A DNA stretch of 64,000 nt, from assembly GCF_014212355.1 (NCBI RefSeq), contig NZ_JACKXD010000006.1:1-64000 (forward strand), read 5' to 3'. Positions 35,798-45,128 of the stretch are shown here, one piece after another. The notes beneath the pieces are model-generated. The model made no database searches. It was not told the origin of the DNA and was given only the letters and a program-made list of their open reading frames with translations. This stretch comes from Halobellus ruber (GTDB lineage Archaea; Halobacteriota; Halobacteria; Halobacteriales; Haloferacaceae). Every line of letters begins with the position of its first letter. Position 1 is the stretch's first letter. Made by a program: the position numbers and the translations under genes.

Positions 35798-38148
35798 CTT
35801 CGGCGGGGGACGGTGGACGGATGCGGACCGATACTCCGGCCGTTCCGCCCCCGGAACCGCCGGAGAGCCCCGACGCGTGGTACGCGACCGGCGTCCGGGA
35901 GCAGTACGAGGTCACGCCCGGCGTCGTCGTCACGATCAGCGACACCGCCGGCGACGTGGGGTTCGACTATCAGATCAGAGAACCCGCCGTCGGCGCCCGC
36001 TCCGAGCGGGCGCTCACCTCAGTGACGGAGTACTTCTCGGCGGTCTCGGCTCGCCGGCCGCTCACGCGCCAGGGGGCCGCGGAACGCGCCGCCGCCGGAC
36101 TGCCGCGGAAGCACCGTCGGGTGATCGACCGGCTGGTGGACCTCCCGCCGGCCGCCCGCCGGCGCGTCGAGTACCACGCGATGTGTGAACTCCGCCTGCT
36201 CGGCCCCGTGACGCCGATCGCGCTCGACGACCGGATCGAGGTCGTCGACGTCGAGGGCGGCGGCGACGGCCACCTGGTCGTCCACACCGAGAGGTACGCG
36301 CCGGCGGTCACGGCGTTCAACGCCGACACCGAGTTCGCTACCCGGGTCGCAAGCGAGCGGCTCCGCCACTACACCGTCGGGTTCGCCGGGTTCGAGGTCG
36401 ACGTGGTCGTCCACCGCGACCGACTCCTGGGCGACGACCGCTTCGAGGCCAAATACGCCGTTCTGGAACCCGACCTGCTGCCGGGCGACGAGGAGCTCGT
36501 CGCCGAGTGCAAGGAGCGCATCTGGGAGGGCAACGTCGAGAGGGTGGTCGACGATCGGACGGCGTTCATCCGTGAGCGCGCCCGGCAGTTCCTGTCGCGG
36601 CGGCTCACCGCCCGTAACACCAAGGCGTGGCTCGAAGCCACCCGGTACCGCGTCCGGACGGCGCTTGCGTCCTACGGGATCGGCGTCCCGCCGGTCGACG
36701 ACCGGTACGCCGAGGATCGGCTGGACGACCTGGTCTACTACGTCCTGCGGGACTACGTCGGCGAGGGCGTGCTCACGATCCCGATCCGGGATCCCCACCT
36801 GGAGGACATCGAGGCCAACCGGGTCGGCGAGCGGATCAAGGTGGTGCCGCGCGCCGACGTGGTCCGCGCCGGGGAACGCGTCCCCACCAACCTCGCGTTC
36901 GAGGACGAGACCGGCTTCGTGAACGTGGTGACGCAGCTCGCGGCCGCCGACGGCGTCGAACTCAGCGCGAGCCAGCCCTCGGCGAAAGTGAACATCGAGC
37001 CCCCGGGCGTCGCCCCCGACGCGACGGGCCACGGCGAGACCATCCGGTGTGCGGTCGCGCTTCCGGTCATCTCCGAGGAGGGGCCGCACGTCTCCATCCG
37101 GAAGCAGGCGTCGTCGCCGCTGACGCCGGTCGACCTCGTTGAGTTCGGCTCGATTCCTACCGAACTGGTGACCCTCCTGTGGCTGCTGTACGAACACCGC
37201 CGGGTCGTGCTCTTTTCGGGCCCGACCGGCGCGGGGAAGACGACGCTGATGAACGCCCATATGCCGTTCATCCCGTACGACCACCGCCCGATCAGCATCG
37301 ACGAGGGGTCCCGGGAGGTGTATCTCCCCCACGAGACCGGGGTGTCGCTGTCGACCCGCGATCACGAGAACGAGTACAAACGGGTGTCGATGGCGGATCT
37401 GATGACTGAAGCGAATTACTTGAATCCCGACGTCGAGGTCATCGCCGAGGTCAACACGCCCGAATCCTTCGAGACGTTCGCCGAAGTGCTGAACACGGGC
37501 CACGGCGTCGTCGGCACCACACACGCCGAGGACATCGAGACGCTGGTGAACCGCGTTGTCGAGCAGGGGTTGCCGGCCTACCTCCTCCGGGAACTCGACC
37601 TCGTGGTCTTTCCCCGCCGGGTCGACGGCGAGCGGTACGTCGGCTCGGTTGTCGAGTTCATTTCGGAGGCCGCACACGAGGCACTGCCGCCCTCGGCGCG
37701 GACGGGCGTCGTGGAGAAGGACGGCACGACGCTGTACTACAACGCCGTCCTGTGGCGGGAGTCCGACGGCTCCTTCGGGATGGCGTACGACCACCCCGAC
37801 CTCGGCGGCGAGGACGCCGCGACCGACGGCGAGACCCACCGCAACGCCGTCCGCGTCTTCCACCGGATCGCGGAAGCGACCGACAGCGACCCCGAGGCGA
37901 TCGAACGCGAGTTCCGCCGGAAGCGCGGCTACGTCGAGTACCTGCTCCGGGAGGGCGTGACCGACGTCTCCCGACTGTTCGGGTTCCTCTCGGATCTCCG
38001 GACCGACGAGGCGGCCACCGTCGAACGCGTCAGGCGCCGGCAGGCGCAGGCGTCGGCCGAGGGCGACGGTGCCGGGGCGGCCGCAGGCGGACCGGACGGC
38101 GGCCGCGACGTTGCAGCCGACGATACCGACGGGGGCGAGGGCCGGTGA
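35794..38148 (+). CDS. Type IV pilus / type II secretion assembly ATPase (PilB/TadA-like)
   Basis: A 784-residue secretion ATPase that powers assembly of pilin-like subunits. After a long archaeal N-terminal domain come VLFSGPTGAGKTTLMNA (Walker A, about residue 470), the Asp-box region ISIDEGSREVYL, Walker B-like NPDVEVIAEVNTPE and the His box GHGVVGTTHAEDIETLVNRV. The C-terminal 60 residues are disordered. The GTG at 35794 overlaps the leader ORF stop; the ATG at 35821 is an alternative. The next gene overlaps its stop and encodes the membrane platform. Confidence 0.9.
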   Translation: MTSAGDGGRMRTDTPAVPPPEPPESPDAWYATGVREQYEVTPGVVVTISDTAGDVGFDYQIREPAVGARSERALTSVTEYFSAVSARRPLTRQGAAERAAAGLPRKHRRVIDRLVDLPPAARRRVEYHAMCELRLLGPVTPIALDDRIEVVDVEGGGDGHLVVHTERYAPAVTAFNADTEFATRVASERLRHYTVGFAGFEVDVVVHRDRLLGDDRFEAKYAVLEPDLLPGDEELVAECKERIWEGNVERVVDDRTAFIRERARQFLSRRLTARNTKAWLEATRYRVRTALASYGIGVPPVDDRYAEDRLDDLVYYVLRDYVGEGVLTIPIRDPHLEDIEANRVGERIKVVPRADVVRAGERVPTNLAFEDETGFVNVVTQLAAADGVELSASQPSAKVNIEPPGVAPDATGHGETIRCAVALPVISEEGPHVSIRKQASSPLTPVDLVEFGSIPTELVTLLWLLYEHRRVVLFSGPTGAGKTTLMNAHMPFIPYDHRPISIDEGSREVYLPHETGVSLSTRDHENEYKRVSMADLMTEANYLNPDVEVIAEVNTPESFETFAEVLNTGHGVVGTTHAEDIETLVNRVVEQGLPAYLLRELDLVVFPRRVDGERYVGSVVEFISEAAHEALPPSARTGVVEKDGTTLYYNAVLWRESDGSFGMAYDHPDLGGEDAATDGETHRNAVRVFHRIAEATDSDPEAIEREFRRKRGYVEYLLREGVTDVSRLFGFLSDLRTDEAATVERVRRRQAQASAEGDGAGAAAGGPDGGRDVAADDTDGGEGR

Positions 38149-40118
38149 CGGGCTCCCGATCGGCACCGGGGACGAACGCTCCCCGGGAGACCGGCACCGA
38201 TCGGTACGACGTCGACACGGCCCGTTCGCTCGGCGTCGCCGACCGGCTGGCGTACGCGCTGTTCGCGAGCCGGGCGGACACCCGGCGCCACGAGCGCGAC
38301 CGCCGGGTCTACCGCGGGACGAACCTCTCGATCGCGTTCGACCTCTACGTCGCCCGGGTCCACGCCGTCGGGTGGCTGCTTGCGGCACTGGGGTTCGGCC
38401 TCGTCGTCGCGCTCGGGACGGCGCTCCCACCAGGCGCCGTCGAGTCGGCAGTCGGAGGCCTTCTCCAACGGCTCGGCGGCATCGGCAGCGCCTCCGGGGC
38501 GCTCCCGGCGGACCCGGCTCTCGCGCGGCGGTCGGTCGCGGCCCTTGCGGCCGTCGTCGGCGCCGTCGGGATCCGCGCAGGCGTCGTCTACGCCGGCGGC
38601 CGGTATCTCCGGTGGCTCTCGGCGGCGCGGCGCTCCGACGTCGCCCGGACCCTCCCCGGCGCGGTGCGGTATCTCCACGTCCTCGCTTCCGGCAGCGACG
38701 GCCGCCGTGTGATGCTCCGTCGGGTCGCCGACACCGACGCCTATGGCGAGACAGCGGTGGCGTTCAGGCGCGTGCTCAACACTGCCGCGATGACCGGCAA
38801 CGTCGACGAGGGGCTCCGACGAGTCGCCCGCGACACGCCGGCGCAGGACACGCTGGCACCGTTCCTGCTGAAGTTCCGGGAACACGCCGACCAGGGCGCC
38901 GACGCCCTCCGGGAGTACCTCGCGATGGAGGGCCGGATGCTCCGGAACCGCCAGGACCGCGAGCGGAAGCGCGCCGAGGGGTTTCTCGAACTGCTCGCGG
39001 AGCTGTTCGTGGTGCTTCTGGTGCTTCCGGCGTTGGTCGTGATCGTGCTGACCGTGATGAGCATCATCTCGCCGGGGCTGTCAGCGACGGTGTCGACCCC
39101 GGTCGGAAGCCTCACGCTGCGGGCGGCGATCGTCTACGGCGCCGCGGTGTTCGTACTCCTGGTCGGCCTGGGCACCGCCCGGCTGGTGGCGCGGCTCCGC
39201 CCGCCGGACCAGCACGTCGACTACCGCCGGCCGGCGGGGACGGCGGCGACCCTGGCTACGGCGACGACGAACCCCGCGAGCGCGGCGGTCGTCCTCGCCC
39301 CGGTCGGGATCGCCGGGCTCGTGGCGGCACTCTCGCTCGGCGTCGACGGCGTGGTCTCGGTTTTGGTCGGCTACGTCGGGTTCGCGGTCCCGGTCGGGCT
39401 GGTCGCGGTCCGGCGCGCCCGGATCGACGACGCGAAGGACCACGAACTCAAGGACTTCGTCCACGCCGTCTCCGGCCACGTCAACCTCGGCCGGCCGTTC
39501 CCCGAGGCGGTCGAGCACGTCGCCCGCGACGTCGACCTCGGCCCCCTGGATCGCGACGTGGCGGACCTCGCGCTGAACCTCCGGCTCACGACGACCAAAG
39601 ACGGCGCCGGCGGCGACAGCGTCGACCGCCGGACTGCCGCCCTGGATCGGTTCGTGGACCGCGTCGGCACGCCGATGGCCGAACAGACCGTGGGGCTGGT
39701 GATCGGCGCGCTCGACGCCGGCAGCGACACCGGCGTCGTCTTCGAGACGCTCCAGGGGGAGGTCGGCCGACTCTACCACGAGAAGCGCGCGCTCCGTTCG
39801 GGAATGTTGGTCTACGTCGCCGTGGGGTGGACCACGGCGCTTCTGGTGATCGGCATCAGCGTCGCGACGAGCGCCAGCGTCTTCTCGGGGTTCGACCGGC
39901 TGTCGGCGATGTCGGACCTCTCGGGCGTCGCCGTCGACACCGGCGCGATCGATGTCGCGCGCGACCGGTACCGCGTGTACGTGGTCACGCAGGCGACGAT
40001 GCTCGCCGCCGGGTGGTTCGCGGGCGCCGCAAGCCGGGGGGAGTACGAGGCGCTTTTACACTCCGGCTGTCTGGTGGCCGTCTGTCACGTCGTCTTCGTG
40101 GGGGTGGGGCTGGTGTGA
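38145..40118 (+). CDS. Type IV pilus membrane platform protein (PilC/TadC-like, type II secretion F family)
   Basis: A 657-residue membrane protein with a duplicated architecture. The cytoplasmic T2SS-F domain with LPGAVRYLHVLASGSDGRRV (about 160) is followed by helices LLAELFVVLLVLPALVVIVLTVMSI. The second half has HELKDFVHAVSGHVNLGRPFPEAVEHVARDV and further helices, ending near the C-terminus. This double T2SSF layout is usual for haloarchaeal PilC. The GTG start overlaps the PilB stop (GTGA). It would anchor the ATPase and assemble the pilin-like proteins encoded next. Confidence 0.9.
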   Translation: MTGSRSAPGTNAPRETGTDRYDVDTARSLGVADRLAYALFASRADTRRHERDRRVYRGTNLSIAFDLYVARVHAVGWLLAALGFGLVVALGTALPPGAVESAVGGLLQRLGGIGSASGALPADPALARRSVAALAAVVGAVGIRAGVVYAGGRYLRWLSAARRSDVARTLPGAVRYLHVLASGSDGRRVMLRRVADTDAYGETAVAFRRVLNTAAMTGNVDEGLRRVARDTPAQDTLAPFLLKFREHADQGADALREYLAMEGRMLRNRQDRERKRAEGFLELLAELFVVLLVLPALVVIVLTVMSIISPGLSATVSTPVGSLTLRAAIVYGAAVFVLLVGLGTARLVARLRPPDQHVDYRRPAGTAATLATATTNPASAAVVLAPVGIAGLVAALSLGVDGVVSVLVGYVGFAVPVGLVAVRRARIDDAKDHELKDFVHAVSGHVNLGRPFPEAVEHVARDVDLGPLDRDVADLALNLRLTTTKDGAGGDSVDRRTAALDRFVDRVGTPMAEQTVGLVIGALDAGSDTGVVFETLQGEVGRLYHEKRALRSGMLVYVAVGWTTALLVIGISVATSASVFSGFDRLSAMSDLSGVAVDTGAIDVARDRYRVYVVTQATMLAAGWFAGAASRGEYEALLHSGCLVAVCHVVFVGVGLV

Positions 40119-40888
40119 ACCGGCCCGCCGGATCGCTCGCGGCCGACCAGCCGCCGAGGGCGACCGCCGCCGAGGGCGCTCGCGGACAGACCGCGGTCGT
40201 CGGCGTCGCGTTACTCCTGGGCCTGACGGTTCTCGCCGTCGGCGGACTGACGGCGACTGCGGGCTCGATCGTCGACGACGGCGCGACGTCCGCGGCCGCG
40301 ACCCGCGTGGGCGCCGACCTGGCGACTGCGCTCGGCCCCGCCCCGTCGCAGCCGGAGACGACGATCGAGTTGACCGACGGCACGATCCGTGTGGTCAACC
40401 GGAGCGTGTGGCTTCTGGAAGGCGAGGAGGTCGTGTGGGCGGGCCACGCCGGCGCGGTCGTCTACACCGACGGCGACCACCGGGTTGCGGGGTTCGCCGG
40501 GGCGGTGGTCCGCAGCGACGGCGAGGGGAGCCGGCTCATCGCTCCGAGCCGGATCGCGCCGGCCGACGGAAGCCTCTACGTCGGCGTTCCGGTGCTGAAC
40601 GTCACCGGCGCCGACGGGATCGCGACGGGCGACCGCCGGCTCGCGGTCACGCTCCGGACCGACGCGGAGACCGCCCGCGACACGCTGCCCACGGGCGAGT
40701 ACCGCGTCGCGGTCGAGACAGCAACCCCTGCCGCGTGGGAACGGCACTTCGCGGACCGCGGCGCGACTACCGAGCGCCGCGACATCGACGGGGACGGCGT
40801 TCCGAGCGTCGTGGCGTCGTTCGACGGGCCGCGGACTGTCCACCTGGTCGTCCACGACGTCAGGCTCGACGTGGGGGTGGGTCGGTGA
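40115..40888 (+). CDS. Pilin-like protein 1 of the pilus operon
   Basis: A 257-residue secreted or membrane-anchored protein. The N-terminal region GARGQTAVVGVALLLGLTVLAVGGLTATAG is a single hydrophobic helix preceded by a charged segment, the layout of class III signal peptides processed by archaeal prepilin peptidase. The rest is beta-rich with TIRVVNRSVWLLEGEEVVWAGHAG and a DGDGVPS loop that could bind calcium. It has a GTG start overlapping the PilC stop. The cleavage site is not obvious, so it could be a minor pilin or an assembly factor. Confidence 0.75.
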   Translation: MNRPAGSLAADQPPRATAAEGARGQTAVVGVALLLGLTVLAVGGLTATAGSIVDDGATSAAATRVGADLATALGPAPSQPETTIELTDGTIRVVNRSVWLLEGEEVVWAGHAGAVVYTDGDHRVAGFAGAVVRSDGEGSRLIAPSRIAPADGSLYVGVPVLNVTGADGIATGDRRLAVTLRTDAETARDTLPTGEYRVAVETATPAAWERHFADRGATTERRDIDGDGVPSVVASFDGPRTVHLVVHDVRLDVGVGR

Positions 40889-41451
40889 GCGAGCCCCCGC
40901 GCCGGGAGCGACCCCGGAAGCAACCGGGCGGGCAGTCCCCGTGCGACCCGACGGATCGTGGACTCTCGCCGGTCGTCGGCAAGGCGCTTGAACTCGGCGT
41001 CGGCGTGCTGTTCGTCGCCCTCCTGACCGCGACGCTCTTCGGCGCGGTTGCGCCCGACTACCGCGCCGCGGTGGGCGCGGAACTCGGGGATCGCACGCTG
41101 GCCGCGGCGGCCGATCGGATCGAGGCCGCGGTCCCCGCCGCCGAATATCAGCGCCTCGACCGCCGCGTAACCGTCGCCCTCCCGGCGACGATCCGGGGCG
41201 ATCCCTACCGGATCGTCGCGACCGACGGCCCGCCGTCAGTGCGGCTCGTTCACCCCGATCGAGGGGTCGGCGGGCGTCTCCGGCTCGACCTCCCCGGCTC
41301 CGTCACCCTCGCCGGGTCGTGGCGGAGCGTCTCGCCGTCGCGGATCGTCGTCGACGGCACGGGCGGAACCGTCTCGGTTCGGCTGGTCGATGCGCCGTCG
41401 GCGGACGTCGACGGATCCCTCCCAGGGCCCGGCCGGGAGGGGTTGCCGTGA
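40885..41451 (+). CDS. Pilin-like protein 2 of the pilus operon
   Basis: A 188-residue protein. A charged 25-residue leader ends DRGLSPVVGKALELGVGVLFVALLTATLFGAVAPDY, a hydrophobic segment resembling the N-terminal helix of archaeal pilins, where RGLSP is close to the usual (K/R)(G/A)-(Q/L)SP cleavage region. The exterior part is beta-rich (RRVTVALPATIRGDPYRI, GTVSVRLVDAP). GTG start, four-base overlap with the preceding gene. Confidence 0.72.
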   Translation: MSEPPRRERPRKQPGGQSPCDPTDRGLSPVVGKALELGVGVLFVALLTATLFGAVAPDYRAAVGAELGDRTLAAAADRIEAAVPAAEYQRLDRRVTVALPATIRGDPYRIVATDGPPSVRLVHPDRGVGGRLRLDLPGSVTLAGSWRSVSPSRIVVDGTGGTVSVRLVDAPSADVDGSLPGPGREGLP

Positions 41452-42125
41452 CGGCCCGCGGGCAGGCCACCCTGCTGGGGTTCGCCGCGGCTGTGGTCGT
41501 GGTGGCCGCGGTGACCGTGACCGGCGTCGTGGTCGCTGACGACGCCCTGGCGGACGCCGACCGGCAGCCGCGAGCGACCCACGCTGCCGACCGGCTGGCG
41601 ACACACCTGGTCGCCGCCGACGCTGCTCACACCCGCGAGCGGAACGTGCTCCGAGCGGATCGGACCGTGAACCTGACCGCCGCGGACCTCGCTTCCGCCG
41701 TTCCGCCGGTTCGCGGCCGTTCCCTCTCAGTCGCACTCGACGGCGACACTATCGTCGAGCGCGGCGTCGCAACGGACAGCGCGGTGCATATCGAGCGCCG
41801 AGTCCGCGTCGAGCGAGCGGTCGACCGAACGCGGCGCGTCGACCTCACGGCCCGGAACGCGGTCACGCTTGCCGATCACACCGGCCGCGTGGTGGTACGG
41901 ATCGACACCGAACGGACCCGGACCGTCCATACGGTTCGCGCCGACGGACGGGTGGTACTCCACGATCCGTCGGGGCTCTCCGGGCGGTACGTCGTCGCCG
42001 TCCCTGAAACGCGGCCGTTGACCGTCGGCTTCGAGTCGGACGGCGACGGGCCCGGGACGGTCCGGGTGTCGTGGACCGCGACGAACGCGAGCGTCGGCGA
42101 ACTGGTGGTGACCGTCGGTGAGTGA
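41448..42125 (+). CDS. Pilin-like protein 3 of the pilus operon
   Basis: A 225-residue protein with the N-terminal ARGQATLLGFAAAVVVVAAVTVTGVVVAD helix, then a long Arg- and Asp-rich beta domain with repeated arginine patches (RVRVERAVDRTRRVDL) that is unusually basic for a haloarchaeal extracellular protein. GTG start, four-base overlap. Probably a minor pilin or accessory subunit; not further recognised. Confidence 0.72.
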   Translation: MTARGQATLLGFAAAVVVVAAVTVTGVVVADDALADADRQPRATHAADRLATHLVAADAAHTRERNVLRADRTVNLTAADLASAVPPVRGRSLSVALDGDTIVERGVATDSAVHIERRVRVERAVDRTRRVDLTARNAVTLADHTGRVVVRIDTERTRTVHTVRADGRVVLHDPSGLSGRYVVAVPETRPLTVGFESDGDGPGTVRVSWTATNASVGELVVTVGE

Positions 42126-42540
42126 CCCGACGGACCGCGGACAGCTCGCCACGTCGCTCCTCGAAGCCGCGGTGGGGGCGCTTTTGATCCTCTCGGTGGT
42201 CGCGGGCTTCCTCTGGGTTCCGGCCGGGGGGACCGCCGGCTCGACCGCGACGGCGCTGGACCGGACTGCCGCCGACGCGCTCGCGGTGCTCGCTGCGGAA
42301 CCCCCGAGTGGGAGCGGCCGGAACCGACTCGCCGCGGCGTGTCGGTCCCCGGCGTCGTTCGCGACCGAACGGGACGCGCTCGAACGTCGGCTACGGGTCG
42401 TCCTGCCGACCGCGGCCTTCGGCCGGCTCGAAACGCCACACGGACCCGTCGGACCGCCGCGACCCGACGGCGTCCCCGTCGGGCGGGCGACGCGAACGGT
42501 CGCGGGCTGCCGGGTCACGCTCCGGGTGTGGTCGGTGTGA
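42118..42540 (+). CDS. Pilin-like protein 4 of the pilus operon
   Basis: A 140-residue protein with the N-terminal DRGQLATSLLEAAVGALLILSVVAGFLWVP helix, resembling bacterial pseudopilin N-termini (GQ...LLE with a conserved Glu near position 5 of the mature helix). The ectodomain has two cysteines (AACRSP and VAGCRV) that could form a disulfide. GTG start, eight-base overlap with the gene before it. Confidence 0.72.
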   Translation: MSDPTDRGQLATSLLEAAVGALLILSVVAGFLWVPAGGTAGSTATALDRTAADALAVLAAEPPSGSGRNRLAAACRSPASFATERDALERRLRVVLPTAAFGRLETPHGPVGPPRPDGVPVGRATRTVAGCRVTLRVWSV

Positions 42541-43133
42541 ACCCGCCGTGGTCGGGCAGACGGGGACGGACAGGGTGCGGCGACCGGGGACAGATCGTCC
42601 TCGTCGCGGCCGCGGTCGTCGCCGTCGCGTTCCTCTCGATGACCCTCGCGTACGCACAACTCGGCTACGACGCCGACCGGACGGGTGCCGGCGCCGTGGA
42701 GGTGGCCTCGGTGTCGGAGGTCGACCGGCGCCTCACCGGGTCGCTCCGCGCCGCCGCCCGGGAGGCCCGCCGCGGCGGCGACACCCCGACCTGGCAGGAC
42801 CGCCGACCCATCGCCCGACGCGTCGCGGCGTCGCTGGACGCCGACGGCGACCGGCTGGAGCGCGTCCACGCCGGGGAGAGCCGGTCGGTCGTGATCGAAC
42901 TCGACAGTGCGGCCGCGGCCCGGTGGGCCCGGGAGCGGTGTCCCGACGGCCCCGGGCGTGCGTTCGGCCCGTGCCGGGCGATCGACGGGGTCGTCGTGCA
43001 GGAACGCGCCGACGAAACCGCCGTCGTCGCTGCCGCGTTCCGGATCCGCATCGTCTCTCCAGCGGAGTCGACGACGGCGACGGTGGTCCCGCGGGTCGTC
43101 CCAACACTGAACCGGTCCCGACCGGCCAGCTGA
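42537..43133 (+). CDS. Pilin-like protein 5 of the pilus operon
   Basis: A 198-residue protein starting with a short charged leader and DRGQIVLVAAAVVAVAFLSMTLAYAQLGYD, again the charged-GQ-hydrophobic helix pattern. The ectodomain contains ERCPDGPGRAFGPCRAIDG with a likely disulfide pair. GTG start, four-base overlap. It is the last gene of the seven-gene overlapping operon; the gap behind it is 151 bp. Confidence 0.72.
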   Translation: MNPPWSGRRGRTGCGDRGQIVLVAAAVVAVAFLSMTLAYAQLGYDADRTGAGAVEVASVSEVDRRLTGSLRAAAREARRGGDTPTWQDRRPIARRVAASLDADGDRLERVHAGESRSVVIELDSAAAARWARERCPDGPGRAFGPCRAIDGVVVQERADETAVVAAAFRIRIVSPAESTTATVVPRVVPTLNRSRPAS

Positions 43134-43284
43134 GGCGGTCCCCGGCAGCCACATCCATATGATCTGTCAGGAACTGTCGTCTCCCACGCCACCGCCCGCC
43201 GTCGTCCCCCGATTCCGCCGGTACCGAGTCGACTGGTGGTTTGATATGTGGGGCCTTCTTCGGCTACGGTGTCGCTACTCTGGT

Positions 43285-44979
43285 ATGCCGTGGGAACTTA
43301 CGCCGATCTCAGCCGTCGGGTTCGTTGCCGTCGCCGTCTATGGGGCCCTGGTGCTCATCGCGTGGGGACACCGCGACGTGCGGTGTGGCTACGAGGTGGC
43401 TGTCCTCCACGCGGTCGTGGGGCTCTCGGCGGTGGCGTACTCGGTGCAGTTCGGGTTCGACTCGGTTGCCGCCCAGGCGTTCTGGTGGCGGCTCACCTTC
43501 GTGTTCTCGACGGCCGTGCCGCTGCTGTGGCTCGTGTTCGTCGACCGATACGTCGGACAGTCGCGGTGGGTGACCCGCCGGCATCTGGGACTGCTCGCGG
43601 TCGAGCCGCTCGTCGCCGGAGCCGGGGCCCTCACCAACCATATCCACGGGCTCGCGTGGAGCGTCCCCTCGACGGCGGTCTCGCCGGGCTCGGCTATCGA
43701 GGTCGCCTTTGGCCCGCTGTACTACGCACACCTCACCCTGACGTACACCGCGGTCGTGGTCGGGGTGGCGGTGCTGCTCCTGGTCGGGGTGCGGAAGTCG
43801 CTGGTCTACTGGCGCCAGGCGGCGTTCCTGGCGGTGGCGCCCATCCCCCCGTTCGTCTCGAACATCGCCTTTCTCCTCGGGGCGAGCCCGATCCCGAACG
43901 TCGACCTGACACCGTTCACGTTCACGTTTACCGGCGTCGTCGTCGTCTACAGTCTCTACTGGAGCGACCTGCTCGAACGGACGCCGATCGCCCAGCGGAA
44001 AGCGTTCGAGGCGATGGGCGACGGCCTGGTCACACTCGACTCCGCGGGCGTGGTCGTCGACGTCGACGCCACCGCCGCCCGAGTTCTGGATCCGACGCCG
44101 GAGCTCGGCCGCTCGATCGGGGAGACCTACCCGGACCGGTCGCTCACCGACCTCGACGGGACCACCGTCGTCGACGCGAACAACCTGGCGTACGACATCC
44201 GCGTTTCGGAGCTGACCGACGAACACGGCGACGACGTCGGGTACGCGATGGCGCTCCGCGACATCACGGCGCGGCACCGGTACCAACAGCGACTCGAAGT
44301 CGCAAACCGGGTGCTCCGGCACAACCTCCGGAACGATATGAACGTCGTGCGGGGGTACGCCGAGACGATCGCCACCTCGGGGACGGCCGACGACGCCGAG
44401 CGCGCCGCCACCGCGATCCTCGACCGGACCGACGACCTCCTCACCGTCGGCGAGAAGGCGCGGAAGGTCTCGGAGCTCGACGACTCACACCGGCAGACGC
44501 CGACGACACACGATATGACGGAACTCGTCGCGGGGACCGTCCACCGGACCGCTCGGGAGTATCCGGACGTGACCGTCTCCCTCGACGGTGCGGCCGGCGT
44601 GGAGGCGGACCTCACCGACTCGGGGTCGCTCGTGACCGCGATCCGGGAGGTGATCGACCTGCTCGTCACGCAAGCCGACGGCGAGGTCGAGATCCGCGTC
44701 GGCGTCGACCGTGAGGACGGAGTGGTGTCGATCAGCTTCGGGTCGACCGGACCGGGGATCCCCGAGGTGGAGCGGAAGGCGCTGACCGCCGGGTCGGAGA
44801 GCCCGCTCCAGCACGCCGACGGGCTGGGGCTGTGGCTGGCGTACTGGTGCGTGATCGAGAACGGCGGCGACCTCCGTTTCGAGGCGGACGGTGACACGGC
44901 GTCGAACGGCGGGCGGGTCACCTCGGAAGCAGGCGTGCGGACGCACGTCGTGTTTCAGTTCCCGATTTCCGGGGAGTAA
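43285..44979 (+). CDS. Membrane histidine kinase with seven-helix N-terminal sensor (HisKA_7TM type)
   Basis: A 564-residue kinase. Seven hydrophobic helices occupy residues 1-220 (ELTPISAVGFVAVAVYGALVLIAW to TFTGVVVVYSLYWSDLL). A PAS domain is at about 240-330 (AFEAMGDGLVTLDSAGVVVDVD). The H-box RVLRHNLRNDMNVVRGYA is the haloarchaeal HisKA form, followed by an HATPase with weakened N-box and GPGIP. The N-box Asn (VIDLLVTQAD) is poorly conserved, so kinase activity may be reduced. I start at the ATG at 43285; the longer 43159 start adds a non-hydrophobic, implausible head. No response regulator is adjacent. Confidence 0.85.
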   Translation: MPWELTPISAVGFVAVAVYGALVLIAWGHRDVRCGYEVAVLHAVVGLSAVAYSVQFGFDSVAAQAFWWRLTFVFSTAVPLLWLVFVDRYVGQSRWVTRRHLGLLAVEPLVAGAGALTNHIHGLAWSVPSTAVSPGSAIEVAFGPLYYAHLTLTYTAVVVGVAVLLLVGVRKSLVYWRQAAFLAVAPIPPFVSNIAFLLGASPIPNVDLTPFTFTFTGVVVVYSLYWSDLLERTPIAQRKAFEAMGDGLVTLDSAGVVVDVDATAARVLDPTPELGRSIGETYPDRSLTDLDGTTVVDANNLAYDIRVSELTDEHGDDVGYAMALRDITARHRYQQRLEVANRVLRHNLRNDMNVVRGYAETIATSGTADDAERAATAILDRTDDLLTVGEKARKVSELDDSHRQTPTTHDMTELVAGTVHRTAREYPDVTVSLDGAAGVEADLTDSGSLVTAIREVIDLLVTQADGEVEIRVGVDREDGVVSISFGSTGPGIPEVERKALTAGSESPLQHADGLGLWLAYWCVIENGGDLRFEADGDTASNGGRVTSEAGVRTHVVFQFPISGE

Positions 44980-45043
44980 CCGGCCCGGCGGGTTCGGGCA
45001 AACCGAAACCGATTAAACGCGTCACGAACCACAATCGTACGGA

Positions 45044-45128
45044 GCCGAGGTAGCCTAGCCCGGCCAAGGCGGCAGATTCGAGATCTGCTGTCCATTCGGA
45101 CACGTGAGTTCAAATCTCACCCTCGGCG
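45044..45128 (+). tRNA. tRNA-Ser (CGA)
   Basis: An 85-nt class II cloverleaf: acceptor stem GCCGAGG/CCTCGGC, anticodon stem GCAGA/TCTGC around CGA (45079-45081), a long variable arm (TGTCCATTCGGACA) and T arm GTGAG-TTCAAAT-CTCAC. Discriminator G, as in serine tRNAs. CCA is not encoded. Confidence 0.95.

Noticed and set aside
36019-38430. About 800-codon minus-strand open frame opposite pilB
   Set aside because: PilB motifs are intact on the plus strand, and the minus reading is basic and low-complexity.
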